A stretch of DNA of 64,000 bases. It comes from Bacteroidota bacterium. Lineage in GTDB: Bacteria > Bacteroidota > Ignavibacteria > Palsa-1295. The notes under the pieces were generated by a model. That model was not told where the DNA came from. It saw only the letters and a list, made by a program, of their open reading frames with translations, and made no database searches. The DNA is taken from NCBI GenBank assembly GCA_021324735.1, contig JAJPIO010000013.1:1-64000 (forward strand), in the 5' to 3' direction. This document shows, in pieces, positions 41,358-50,054 of this stretch. Numbering within the stretch: position 1 is the first letter of the stretch; each line of letters begins with the position of its first letter. The translations under genes and the position numbers were made by a program.

Positions 41358-42128
41358 ATGACAACGCATGAAAACGAGATGATGACGAACGGTGCTACAA
41401 CGACCGAAGAGTTGATCGTTCAGTATCTCGATGGCGAACTCGTTCGCAAAGAGCTCGAAGTAGTTCTTTTCGAACGGCTTTCTCACTCGGAAGAGGCGCG
41501 AATGCTGCTTCGCGAATACCTGGTCGTGCGCGGCGCGATCCGCGTAAGCCGTGAAGACGAGCGCTTCCAGCTTTCCGAGGGCCTGGATGATCGGACACGA
41601 GTCCGCCTCGAACAGCTTCTCGAGTCTATCACGGAAAAAGCCGAGCCCGCTCGCTTCCTCGATGATCGCCCTGCTGTGCAGACTATTATTACTGGCCGTC
41701 GCATGAAGCGCTGGGTACTTCGCCCGAGCGTTGCAGCATTAGTATTGCTTCTTGCGATCGGCACGACGTGGCTTGTTACGCATACTGCCGACGACCACGC
41801 TGCTCCGCATCAAATGGCAGCTGCTCCGCAGCAATCGTCGATAGAGGCGCCACAGACCATCGCTCCTACGCCGACAGCACAGCCGGAACAGCCAGCAACC
41901 GAAGTGGTTACGAAAACGCACAGCACGCATCATGCGGTACTGACCCAAGTGCGTCAAGCTGCAGCTCCATCGTATGCGCAGAATGCCGCCTCCGCACAGG
42001 CTAAGCCCGCCGCTCAACCCGAGCAGACGACGAATCCTGAGGATGTGATGCTATCGCGACGTTATACAAAGATTTTAAACGCAGCCGAGAAACGCGAGAT
42101 CGTGGTTTCGAGCCGCGATCGCCTCTGA
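41358..42128 (+). CDS. Putative membrane-anchored anti-sigma factor
   Basis: 256 residues. The N-terminal ~95 residues are helical and acidic (TTEELIVQYLDGELVRKELEVVLFERLSHSEEARMLLREYLVVRGAI), resembling the sigma-binding part of anti-sigma factors (YLDGEL is the typical opening). The zinc HxxxCxxC motif is missing. One membrane helix lies at about 125-142 (LRPSVAALVLLLAIGTTWLV). The periplasmic part is Ala/Pro/Gln-rich and disordered, with no recognised sensor domain. Its place 22 bp after an ECF sigma gene supports the role. Confidence 0.75.
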   Translation: MTTHENEMMTNGATTTEELIVQYLDGELVRKELEVVLFERLSHSEEARMLLREYLVVRGAIRVSREDERFQLSEGLDDRTRVRLEQLLESITEKAEPARFLDDRPAVQTIITGRRMKRWVLRPSVAALVLLLAIGTTWLVTHTADDHAAPHQMAAAPQQSSIEAPQTIAPTPTAQPEQPATEVVTKTHSTHHAVLTQVRQAAAPSYAQNAASAQAKPAAQPEQTTNPEDVMLSRRYTKILNAAEKREIVVSSRDRL

Positions 42129-42161
42129 GGCGCCCCAGATACTTCGTTTCTTCGGACACCC

Positions 42162-43910
42162 GTGCGTAAGCTTCGATCCATAGCGGCCCATTGCACGAGC
42201 ACGGTTATCGTGCCCGTGCTTTTTGCGTTGATACTATGTGTGGGTCGAACTGCTAACGCTCAACATTCGAATACCCAGCAAGCCCGGGTAACTCCTCCAA
42301 CTCCTGAACGCTATCGCGACGTTGATGCATCGGACGATGCGTCGATCGAAGATCTTATTACCAATCGGATCCGAAAAGCGTGGAATGACCTGGGACCAAA
42401 CTTTCGGCCCGAGCTTCTTCGTACCGAGGCAAATTATGCTCGGTTAAGCGCTACCTCGCGCGATGCACTTTACGAGGCAAGCTTCCATCTTCGTCCTCAG
42501 TATTTTAGCCACGGTTCTACCGGGCCTGACACTTCCTCACGTATCTATGGCGAGCAGCCGATCATGTATTATATCGGTTCGGCGCGCACACCACTGGCCC
42601 TTCCGATGGTCAGCAATATTTCGAAAGCGCTTGGAGGCGATGAAGCATCCTACACGATCAACCTCGGGGTACTTCCCCTTCCGATCGTAGGCGCTCCCGA
42701 CTCGATGCGCTATTACGTCGTGATCGAACGAATGATCGAATCGAACCACACCGATGCGTCGGTACGTCTCGAACGGTTTGCGAAGGAATTTTCGGCAAAG
42801 GTCGATGAGCCGGTCTTTCTTCGTTTAGCGAACGAACCGCTCGCCAAAGGTAAGTATATCGTCCAACTCGAAGATAATTCTGTACTCGATTTCTACGACG
42901 ACTTTTCGCGCTTTATCGAGGAGCATATAATTTTAGAGGGTCATCGGCTGTCGTTTGGCCTGGGTACACAAACGATCTCCGATATTTCCGAGCGGCTATC
43001 GATTCCTTACTCGGTCGCTCAGACCTGCCTGGCAAAAGTAGAATTGTTAAGTGTCGTTGATACGGCCCATCCGCGCACCATCGTCGACACTCTTCGTCAA
43101 CCGGCCGATTATTTGGCCGAGATCGATATGTCAAAGTTCTCGACTGGACCTTATCGCTATCGCTTTACGGCCACAGAACCTGGCACTGGCAAAGTGCTCT
43201 ATAGCGAGACGCATTCCTTTAATAAGACGGCGCCTGTCGTCTTTGTTAGCGGCAGCCGGTTAGGAAGCGGTGACACCTTAAAAGTTGGACGCAAGCAGAT
43301 CGATTATGCGGCTATGGTCCGCGAGCTGCAGCAACAGAACGCGGAAATTCAGATCAAGGACGACCGCGATAATGCCGCGCGCGAAGCGGCAGAGCGAGAA
43401 AAACAGAGATTAGAAACGATCGTACTCGCAAACAAAAAAAGTACTATCGCCGATGTGCATGGGCGTATCGGTGTTGGCATCGGTAGTGTAGCCGGCGATA
43501 ATTTCTTTATTGGAATTGAGGCGAACCGTCCGGCACTATCATTCGATGTCTCGTTCGGATATCTGTATGCCGGCGCACCATATCTCGATTACGACCATCC
43601 GCAGATATTCTCGCAGATGTTCTCTTCTCCTAAATCGCTTGGCTTCCAACTTACATGGATACCAGTGAAATTCTTCGATGGCCTGCTCGAACCTCAAGTT
43701 GGTGTCGGGTATTACGGAATATGGACTACACCAACTTCTGGCGGACTCGGCTCCGCCACGCTCCTCTCGGGCCAGATCGGCGTTGCCTGCGAGCCGCTCG
43801 GTGAAGTACATGGCCTCGGGTTTAGCTTGTCCTATGGCGCCGCGTATGGTCTTGGACTAACTCCATCGAACGTTGGCGATTTTAGCGTGAAGGCGTATGT
43901 GAGGTTTTAA
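42162..43910 (+). CDS. Exported protein with C-terminal beta-barrel-like region, third gene of the ECF operon
   Basis: 582 residues starting at GTG, with a signal peptide (VIVPVLFALILCVGRTANAQ). Residues ~60-380 form an unrecognised soluble region with repeated beta segments, including a fibronectin-like stretch (SKFSTGPYRYRFTATEPGTGKVLYSE). A short coiled coil (MVRELQQQNAEIQIKDDRDNAAREAAEREKQRLETI) at ~395-440 leads into ~150 residues of strands ending in Phe (GRIGVGIGSVAGDNFFIGIE ... VKAYVRF), like an outer-membrane anchor barrel. A coiled-coil linker before a small barrel is seen in trimeric or stress-sensing envelope proteins. Being 33 bp after the anti-sigma gene, it may be part of the signalling chain or a target. 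Confidence 0.75.
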   Translation: MRKLRSIAAHCTSTVIVPVLFALILCVGRTANAQHSNTQQARVTPPTPERYRDVDASDDASIEDLITNRIRKAWNDLGPNFRPELLRTEANYARLSATSRDALYEASFHLRPQYFSHGSTGPDTSSRIYGEQPIMYYIGSARTPLALPMVSNISKALGGDEASYTINLGVLPLPIVGAPDSMRYYVVIERMIESNHTDASVRLERFAKEFSAKVDEPVFLRLANEPLAKGKYIVQLEDNSVLDFYDDFSRFIEEHIILEGHRLSFGLGTQTISDISERLSIPYSVAQTCLAKVELLSVVDTAHPRTIVDTLRQPADYLAEIDMSKFSTGPYRYRFTATEPGTGKVLYSETHSFNKTAPVVFVSGSRLGSGDTLKVGRKQIDYAAMVRELQQQNAEIQIKDDRDNAAREAAEREKQRLETIVLANKKSTIADVHGRIGVGIGSVAGDNFFIGIEANRPALSFDVSFGYLYAGAPYLDYDHPQIFSQMFSSPKSLGFQLTWIPVKFFDGLLEPQVGVGYYGIWTTPTSGGLGSATLLSGQIGVACEPLGEVHGLGFSLSYGAAYGLGLTPSNVGDFSVKAYVRF

Positions 43911-43915
43911 AACCC

Positions 43916-44827
43916 TCATTCTAAATACACCAGTTTACTCGTCCTCGCTGCGCTTCCAAAGATGCCGAGGCCACCCTGTACGTGAAGCGTATTATTGTTG
44001 AATTGCGAACCAGAGAGATACAGGCCAAGAATAAAGTCTTCGAAATTTCGGTCGATCGCAAGAGCGCGAACAGCATTCAGTCCAAACCGGGTAAACTGCG
44101 GCCACAACACTTCCTCGTTCGTCGATAGGATAAAGAAGTGATATCGGCCATTCGCGGAAGTATCCTGAAGCTGACCGGTAATGAGGTCTTTGATCGTATC
44201 CGCGTTCGGATCGAGCGATAACGCCTCGAGTGCATAGCCGGCAGCGTTAGAACTGGACGACCACCACAAATGCACGCTTGGCGATTGTAAGCTATCGACG
44301 ATCACCGGATAGACCACAGTGTCAATTGCTGTAATCGAAAGCCTGCGACCTCGATAGGTCGCCGAATCGAGATGAATAGCAAATGGCACCGTTGTCGAAG
44401 ATGTAACCGTAGGATATCCCGACACCTGTACCAGCAGATTGTACGTCTTCCCCGGTTGTATAATTATACTGTCTTTTGCTATATAGCGGCCTGCAGCACG
44501 GCTGGACGACACATCCTCGCGAAGCGTATCGCCCCCGGCATCGCTTGAAATAACAACGAGCGCTCCGCTAACACGATCGTTATCGCCAGTCGACCCGATA
44601 GGTATCGTTCTTCGCACGACGATCGAATCGAACGGTTCATTGGCATACAAGTATCCTTGCACGACCAACTGCGGCGTATATGCCGACTCATTGACGCTCG
44701 TGCAACCCGCCCATAATAGAAGGATCGCAACCAAAGCGGCCGGATTTACAAAATAAGAGTTTAAGGCATAAGGATAGCACGCTCTTCCCAACCCTTCACT
44801 ATTCATTCTTAATTCTTCATTCTTCAT
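43916..44827 (-). CDS. DUF4249 lipoprotein, partner of the TonB receptor
   Basis: 303 residues in the full frame. The true export signal is LNSYFVNPAALVAILLLWAGC with lipobox WAGC near residue 42. The first ~20 residues (MKNEELRMNSEG) come from a dispersed ATTCTTCATTC repeat. The rest follows DUF4249: YTPQLVVQGYLYANEPFDSIVVRRTIPIG, then VSGALVVISSDAGGDTLREDV and PGKTYNLLVQVSGYPTVTSSTTVPF, ending with NNTLHVQGGLGIFGSAARTSKLVYLE. DUF4249 lipoproteins regularly accompany TonB-dependent receptors with a carboxypeptidase-like domain in Bacteroidota. The ATG overlaps the receptor stop codon (TAATG). Confidence 0.88.
   Translation of the reverse strand: MKNEELRMNSEGLGRACYPYALNSYFVNPAALVAILLLWAGCTSVNESAYTPQLVVQGYLYANEPFDSIVVRRTIPIGSTGDNDRVSGALVVISSDAGGDTLREDVSSSRAAGRYIAKDSIIIQPGKTYNLLVQVSGYPTVTSSTTVPFAIHLDSATYRGRRLSITAIDTVVYPVIVDSLQSPSVHLWWSSSSNAAGYALEALSLDPNADTIKDLITGQLQDTSANGRYHFFILSTNEEVLWPQFTRFGLNAVRALAIDRNFEDFILGLYLSGSQFNNNTLHVQGGLGIFGSAARTSKLVYLE
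44797..44827 (-). repeat. Dispersed ATTCTTCATTC repeat forming the DUF4249 start
   Basis: ATTCATTCTTAATTCTTCATTCTTCATT is a copy of the dispersed repeat words seen in five other places. On the minus strand it reads ATGAAGAATGAAGAATTAAG and supplies the start codon and first codons (MKNEELRM) of the DUF4249 ORF. Confidence 0.7.
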
Positions 44828-47088
44828 TAGTATGTTACCTCCATTCCAAGTGTAGGAATAATGGGAAGTAATGTCACGTCCGAAACGACCGGCGGCTGCA
44901 TCTTGGTATCGACAACCCTAAACCATACATTACGGTGACTATAGATATTGAAAATATCGAGCGATGCCTTGGCATCCTTGCCAAAAAATTTGAACGCATA
45001 CGTTAGGCTTGCGTCAGCTCTGTGGTAATCTGGTAAACGTTGTGCACCCATCGCTCCGGGAATTTCCAGATCGTGCTCGAAGCCGATCTCATCAAAAGCG
45101 GTGCGGTAATATCCGAGATCGGCGGTGTAAGCCTGACCGGTTGCATAGGTCCACGTTGCGCCAACGGTCCAGCGATCGGATAGTTTATAACTCAGCACAA
45201 GCTGTATATCATTACGCTGGTCGTACTTTGGATAGAACGTCTCGCCATTATTCATGGCCGGAATATTTTCGGTCACCCTGGAGAGCGTATAGCCGATCCA
45301 GCCGGTAAAATCATTTACACGCTCCCGCAGGAAAAGCTCAATTCCATAAGCTTCGCCAGTACCACGCGGAAAGATCTCTTCGATATTATTCGACAGGAAT
45401 TTCGTCTCGTTATATTCGACAATATTATTCAGCTTCTTATAATAGGCTTCACAGGAGACGAAATACGGATCGGCAGGATAGCCACTAATGCCCAGAATAT
45501 ACTGTGTGCTCATACTCGGCGGAAGCGGAGCCGTACCTGGAATCCAAAGATCGAAGAACGCGAAATCGCCGGCAGTAACGAGATGCAAGAACTGATGGTA
45601 AATACCGGTGGAAGCTTTGAGCGTCCACGAGGGATTCAATTGATAGGCTATCGTCAGCCGCGGGTCGAACGTAACAGCATTTGCGAGATCCAACAGTTCA
45701 GCACGAAGACCATACGTCGCCGTGATGCGGTCGGTTGGCTGCCACTCATGTTGCATATAAGCAGAGACGTATTTCGGTACACCGCCCGTGTCATTCAATG
45801 CCTGATTGGTCGAGCCTAACCGATTAAAAAAATGGAATTTAAATTGAGAAAGCCCAGCTCCGAAGCGAACGTCATTCTTCGTATTCAATCGCCAATCGAC
45901 ATCTTCTTTTAAAGACAATTCCTGAATGCCATTATCGAACTCGAACGGGTTTGCTGTGATCGTCCCACTGGATGATGACGAGTAAGCGCTATACCCAGCG
46001 AAAGTACGGGCATATACGTTATCGGAGAAGATGTGCGTCCATTCAGCACTGGCGAGTTGATTGCCCCAGGTAAGTGTGATATCGACGAAGCCATTCGAGG
46101 GATAGAGCAAATGGTCGGCACCAAGATAGCCGCTAACGCTTAGGCGATCGGAAGCACCCAGGTCCTCATCGATCTTTGCATTAAGATCATAGAAATAATA
46201 GCGCGGCAGTTGAGTAGAATCACCAAAGATCTTATCGGCATTCACTGCATTAAGGAAAGCGTCGATGTACGTGCGGCGTCCGGAAACAAGCATGGAGCCA
46301 GACGGCAACGGAAATTCGAGTGTTTGCCGTGCACTGATAAGGCTGATCGACGTCTTGCCGTGTACCTCGTTTCGGTCCCCTTCTCGTGTCGTCACATTGA
46401 GGACACCGGTTAATCGCCCTCCATATTCCGGCGGATAGCCGCCTTTGATCAGATCGACATCCTTAATAGCATCGGTGTTGAAGGTCGAGAAAAAGCCGAA
46501 TAAGTGCGAGGGATTATAGACAACATTATTATCGAGCAGGATGAGGTTCTGGTCGGGAGGGCCGCCGCGGATATAAAGTCCGCTCGATACTTCGTTTAGC
46601 GCTTTCACACCAGGCATAAGCTGAAGCACGCGGAAGAGATCGCTTTCACCGCCTACGGCAGGTACCTGCTCAATTATGTTCGGTGTGAGAGTGATGCGAC
46701 TAACGCTGGTCTTTTCGATCTCTCGCTCTCGTTCACTTTCGATAGTGATCTCTTTTCCCTGGACTACCGCAGAATGAAGATCGAATGTAACCTTTGTCTC
46801 CAATCCTTGGGCTAACAGTACTATCTGCTTCTCGACCGTATATCCCAGCAGATGCACTTCGACATCGATCGCGCCCGCAGGCAAATTCTTAATGGTGAAA
46901 TCACCGGAAATATCCGAGATCGCACCACGATGCAAATCTCGAAGCTCTATTCGAGCACCCGCCAGCGCTTCATGGGTAGAGGCATCGCGAACATGACCGG
47001 AGAAGGTCGACGAACTCATCTGTGCCACTGCAATAGCTGCTGGCCATACCATCGCAATGAGATACGCGATGATTCGTTGAAAGGTCAC
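44827..47088 (-). CDS. TonB-dependent outer-membrane receptor with carboxypeptidase-like N-domain
   Basis: 753 residues. Signal peptide IAYLIAMVWPAAIAVAQ. A carboxypeptidase-D regulatory-like domain at ~27-110 (FSGHVRDASTHEALAGARIELRDL ... GDFTIKNLPAGAIDVEVHLLGY). The plug at ~130-240 includes VPAVGGESDLFRVLQLMPGVKALNEVSSGLYIRGGPPDQNLILLDNNVVYNPSHLFGFFSTFN and the following GGYPPEYGGRLTGVLNVTTREG. The rest is a barrel ending in Tyr (PTLGMEVTY). Such receptors take up or bind ligands at the outer membrane using the proton motive force via TonB. No SusD gene is present and the partner is the DUF4249 lipoprotein. The ligand is unknown. Glycogen- or maltodextrin-related genes upstream may hint at a glycan but could be coincidental. 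Confidence 0.94.
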   Translation of the reverse strand: MTFQRIIAYLIAMVWPAAIAVAQMSSSTFSGHVRDASTHEALAGARIELRDLHRGAISDISGDFTIKNLPAGAIDVEVHLLGYTVEKQIVLLAQGLETKVTFDLHSAVVQGKEITIESEREREIEKTSVSRITLTPNIIEQVPAVGGESDLFRVLQLMPGVKALNEVSSGLYIRGGPPDQNLILLDNNVVYNPSHLFGFFSTFNTDAIKDVDLIKGGYPPEYGGRLTGVLNVTTREGDRNEVHGKTSISLISARQTLEFPLPSGSMLVSGRRTYIDAFLNAVNADKIFGDSTQLPRYYFYDLNAKIDEDLGASDRLSVSGYLGADHLLYPSNGFVDITLTWGNQLASAEWTHIFSDNVYARTFAGYSAYSSSSSGTITANPFEFDNGIQELSLKEDVDWRLNTKNDVRFGAGLSQFKFHFFNRLGSTNQALNDTGGVPKYVSAYMQHEWQPTDRITATYGLRAELLDLANAVTFDPRLTIAYQLNPSWTLKASTGIYHQFLHLVTAGDFAFFDLWIPGTAPLPPSMSTQYILGISGYPADPYFVSCEAYYKKLNNIVEYNETKFLSNNIEEIFPRGTGEAYGIELFLRERVNDFTGWIGYTLSRVTENIPAMNNGETFYPKYDQRNDIQLVLSYKLSDRWTVGATWTYATGQAYTADLGYYRTAFDEIGFEHDLEIPGAMGAQRLPDYHRADASLTYAFKFFGKDAKASLDIFNIYSHRNVWFRVVDTKMQPPVVSDVTLLPIIPTLGMEVTY

Positions 47089-47112
47089 GCGAGAGAATCT
47101 TTAGACAGGTAG

Positions 47113-47904
47113 TTAGCGAACCTCTTCCCACACCTGGTCCGACGATCGGTGGCGGAATAACACCGCCCAGCCGTTACGGATCCAATCGAAGTACACATGC
47201 ATGTAGCCGTACTTGCGGTAGCGGCGAGGCGACTCATAGACGAGCAGTTTGCCATCGTACTTCACTTTGCCAATGGATCGAAGCCGCCGATACAGATCGA
47301 AATCTTCGCCTGCCGCCATGGTGGCGTTATATCCATTCAACGCTTCGAACGCTTTGCGGCGAACGATCTGGCACTCGCCGCGGCCCATACCAAGGCCGAT
47401 ACCATTCGCTATCTTTACGTAGCGATTGAAATACGCATGAAACAGGACGTCGCTTCCTTTGCGCACGTGCGGCATTACTTCCACACGTGTTGCGATCGCT
47501 GAAAGCGACTCATCCACTGCGAAACGTTGTAGTGCTCGTTCTAAAAACTTTTCAATGTCAGCAATGATCGTATCCGCATTAAGGAACATCAACAGATCGG
47601 CATGCGCAAGCTCGGCACCACGGTTGCGTCCTTCCGCAATGGTTTGTCGCCGGTCGAGCTCGTGGGTCGCGATAAAATCGGCGTATGCGGTGGCAATACC
47701 TATTGTATCGTCCGTCGAGCCGCCATCGCTAACGATGATCTCGATACGATATCGGTTCTTTATTGCTGGAGTGAATTGCTGAAGACATGTTTCGAGGAGC
47801 TTCTCCTCATTCTTCGTCGGAATGACAACAGAAATACGCGGCCGGTCCGGAAGATCGATCTGGACTGGCAGCGACCGTGTACGATAAATTCTTCTCTGTG
47901 CCAT
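47113..47904 (-). CDS. Family 2 glycosyltransferase
   Basis: 263 residues, GT-A fold. ISVVIPTKNEEKLLETCLQQF at 24-44 and EIIVSDGGSTDDTIGIA near 54-70 are the nucleotide-sugar binding strands. AEGRNRGAELAHADLLMFLNADTI gives the NADT metal site, and MGRGECQIVRRKAFEALNGYNATMAAGEDFDLYRRLRSIG the acceptor-side ED motif. No membrane helix. The sugar and acceptor are unknown. It starts on the base after the GH57 stop, so the two are coupled, and continues into the TonB receptor gene with a 24-bp gap. Confidence 0.92.
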   Translation of the reverse strand: MAQRRIYRTRSLPVQIDLPDRPRISVVIPTKNEEKLLETCLQQFTPAIKNRYRIEIIVSDGGSTDDTIGIATAYADFIATHELDRRQTIAEGRNRGAELAHADLLMFLNADTIIADIEKFLERALQRFAVDESLSAIATRVEVMPHVRKGSDVLFHAYFNRYVKIANGIGLGMGRGECQIVRRKAFEALNGYNATMAAGEDFDLYRRLRSIGKVKYDGKLLVYESPRRYRKYGYMHVYFDWIRNGWAVLFRHRSSDQVWEEVR

Positions 47905-49995
47905 TTATAACTCTTCGAACTTCACTTGAAGTGAGGCATCCCACGTGCCATCCGGAGCAAGCTCAACGTTCCATATCGGCATGACGATCGAGCCCTGGTA
48001 TATTCGCTCGAACCCGCCTTCACTCATCGAGACCGATTCGATCGGAAATCGAGCGACCTCTTGTGCGGCCTCTGGACGAACGTCGATCGCGAGCTTCAAA
48101 TATTCATCTACCAAGCGCAGATTTTTGCTCTCAGCGATCACTCCCGAACTATTCAAATTTGAATCCGACAGCTTCTCGCCATTCGCCTCATAATATCGGT
48201 CCGAAGCAGCACCGGCAAGCAGATTGAACGCCCATTCGGAAGCAAATTGAAAACGAAGCGTCGTGCCCGATTCGTTCGTAAGCCGGTAGGTCACTTTAAG
48301 GTCACTTTTCGTCGAAAGTTGTACCTTTTTGACCAATTTAATTCCTGCCGCGACGGCGGTTAGCTCGAGCGTCTTTTCCTCTTCTATCCAACCCCAGTCA
48401 AATGCCGAAGTAACAAAGCTCGTGGCATGATGGAAGAAATTCATCGAACGGAGATCCTCTAATGAGATGCCGTGCCAAAGTATATGCTCGATAAGACAGC
48501 CATGACGATACGGATCGTAAACGATCAGCTTTTCGAGCCCTCGTTCCTTCGCTTCGATGCGGTCGTGGATCGACGCGGCGTTCTGGTCATCATCGGCATG
48601 AACAGCTTGCGTTATTTTCGAATGATATGCTTCTTTATGCCGCGATATGATATTAGTTGCGTGAAAGCTGCGCGGTTTAAAGTCGATCTCGGCGAGCATT
48701 CCTCCCTGTTCCGGCTTGCAGTAGAGGGAAAGCATTTTGGATTCGAGGACGACCTCATTCGAACCATCACAATCAATATCACCCGTTTCGACTCGTATCC
48801 CCTTTAGTTTTTCAGCTTTGTCGAGCAACGCATCAGCAGCGACAAGCGCTGTGTAATTCGCGTGACGCAAGTTCGAAAGATAGATACCACCAAAGACTCC
48901 GTGCCAATACGGATCGTTACATTGCGCGCGCAATAGTTGATCGATGGCCGCTGCGTCTTGCTTCTTTAGCTTTGCAGCACGCGCACTCGTGCGAAGCATG
49001 TGTTTATGCAGGTGATTTGCCTCTGGATACTTGACAAAGAAATTTCGCCAATACCCACCACGAATGAACGGGCGTTGCCACTGCCACTCCGCACTATTTT
49101 TATCGAAGGCATGCACCAGTTGCTCGTAGGATTCGAATGCCTCGGTCGTCGGCAAGGACCACTGCATCATCTCCTCATAGCTCGCATTCGGCAAATAAAT
49201 TCTGCCGATGGGCTTGACCTGCTTTAATACTTCGCCTGGCGGCAGCATCCGAATCCAATGCGAATTCTCCGAGATCTTACGGAAAAATTCCTCCAGCCAG
49301 CCGTCGCGATAAACGTGATCGTAGGTCCTCGGCCAGACACCGAATTTCTCTCCATCATCGGCGAACGTTACCACGTTAGTACCGGATTCGCTCGCCGCAT
49401 CACCCAACACGCGCAGCGTCTCATCGACGTTAGCGAACGGTATGGTATAGCGGAGTTGCTTGGAGATCGGGAAGACCGCTAATGTTTTGCCCCTATCCTC
49501 GGTAAGATAATAACCGTTGAGGTCGCGCTCACGCAGTCCGGCATGGAGGAAATGGGTATCGTCGAGTAAGACGTAGCGGATGCCGGCTTCATTCAATACC
49601 GAAGCAAGCGGTTGCTCCCATACCCGCTCGGCCAGCCACATTCCTTGCGGTTCTGTGCCAAATAGCTGAGCGATCTTCTGCGAGAGCAACGATATTTGCG
49701 CCTGTTGATCCTGTCGTGGAATGACCGAAAGAATCGGCTCGAAATATCCCCCGGAGATCAACTCGAGCTTACCACTCGAAGCCATCTCCCGTATGCGTAC
49801 GATATGATCCGGATGATGTGCTTCCATCCATTCCAGCAAGATACCGGTAAAGTGCGTAGCAAAGCGGATCGGGTAATTTGCAGCAAGTTCGAAGAATGGC
49901 CGGTACGAGCGCTCGTAGGATTCTTCGAAAATATGATCGAAGTTGCCAAGCGGCTGATGGTTGTGTGTGGCAAACGAGAAGATAACAGACTTCAT
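47905..49995 (-). CDS. GH57 4-alpha-glucanotransferase/alpha-amylase
   Basis: 696 residues from the ATG at 49995 (the track's TTG is 12 bases upstream). The N-terminal GH57 barrel begins FSFATHNHQPLGNFDHIF. With this start the nucleophile falls at Glu123 (GMWLAERVWE) and the acid/base at Asp214 (VTFADDGEKFGVWP), the same numbers as in Thermococcus litoralis 4-alpha-glucanotransferase, which also supports the start. Five GH57 regions are visible. The C-terminal half is the DUF1925/DUF1926 beta-domain pair (EVVLESKMLSLYCKPEQGGMLAEIDFKP ... FQFASEWAFNLLAG). No signal peptide, so it is cytoplasmic and acts on glycogen or maltodextrins. Coupled to GT2. Confidence 0.95.
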   Translation of the reverse strand: MKSVIFSFATHNHQPLGNFDHIFEESYERSYRPFFELAANYPIRFATHFTGILLEWMEAHHPDHIVRIREMASSGKLELISGGYFEPILSVIPRQDQQAQISLLSQKIAQLFGTEPQGMWLAERVWEQPLASVLNEAGIRYVLLDDTHFLHAGLRERDLNGYYLTEDRGKTLAVFPISKQLRYTIPFANVDETLRVLGDAASESGTNVVTFADDGEKFGVWPRTYDHVYRDGWLEEFFRKISENSHWIRMLPPGEVLKQVKPIGRIYLPNASYEEMMQWSLPTTEAFESYEQLVHAFDKNSAEWQWQRPFIRGGYWRNFFVKYPEANHLHKHMLRTSARAAKLKKQDAAAIDQLLRAQCNDPYWHGVFGGIYLSNLRHANYTALVAADALLDKAEKLKGIRVETGDIDCDGSNEVVLESKMLSLYCKPEQGGMLAEIDFKPRSFHATNIISRHKEAYHSKITQAVHADDDQNAASIHDRIEAKERGLEKLIVYDPYRHGCLIEHILWHGISLEDLRSMNFFHHATSFVTSAFDWGWIEEEKTLELTAVAAGIKLVKKVQLSTKSDLKVTYRLTNESGTTLRFQFASEWAFNLLAGAASDRYYEANGEKLSDSNLNSSGVIAESKNLRLVDEYLKLAIDVRPEAAQEVARFPIESVSMSEGGFERIYQGSIVMPIWNVELAPDGTWDASLQVKFEEL

Positions 49996-50054
49996 GGTGA
50001 GTAACAAGAGCTATGATACGCGATCATAGCTTATCCAGGTCAACTTCTTAACAG

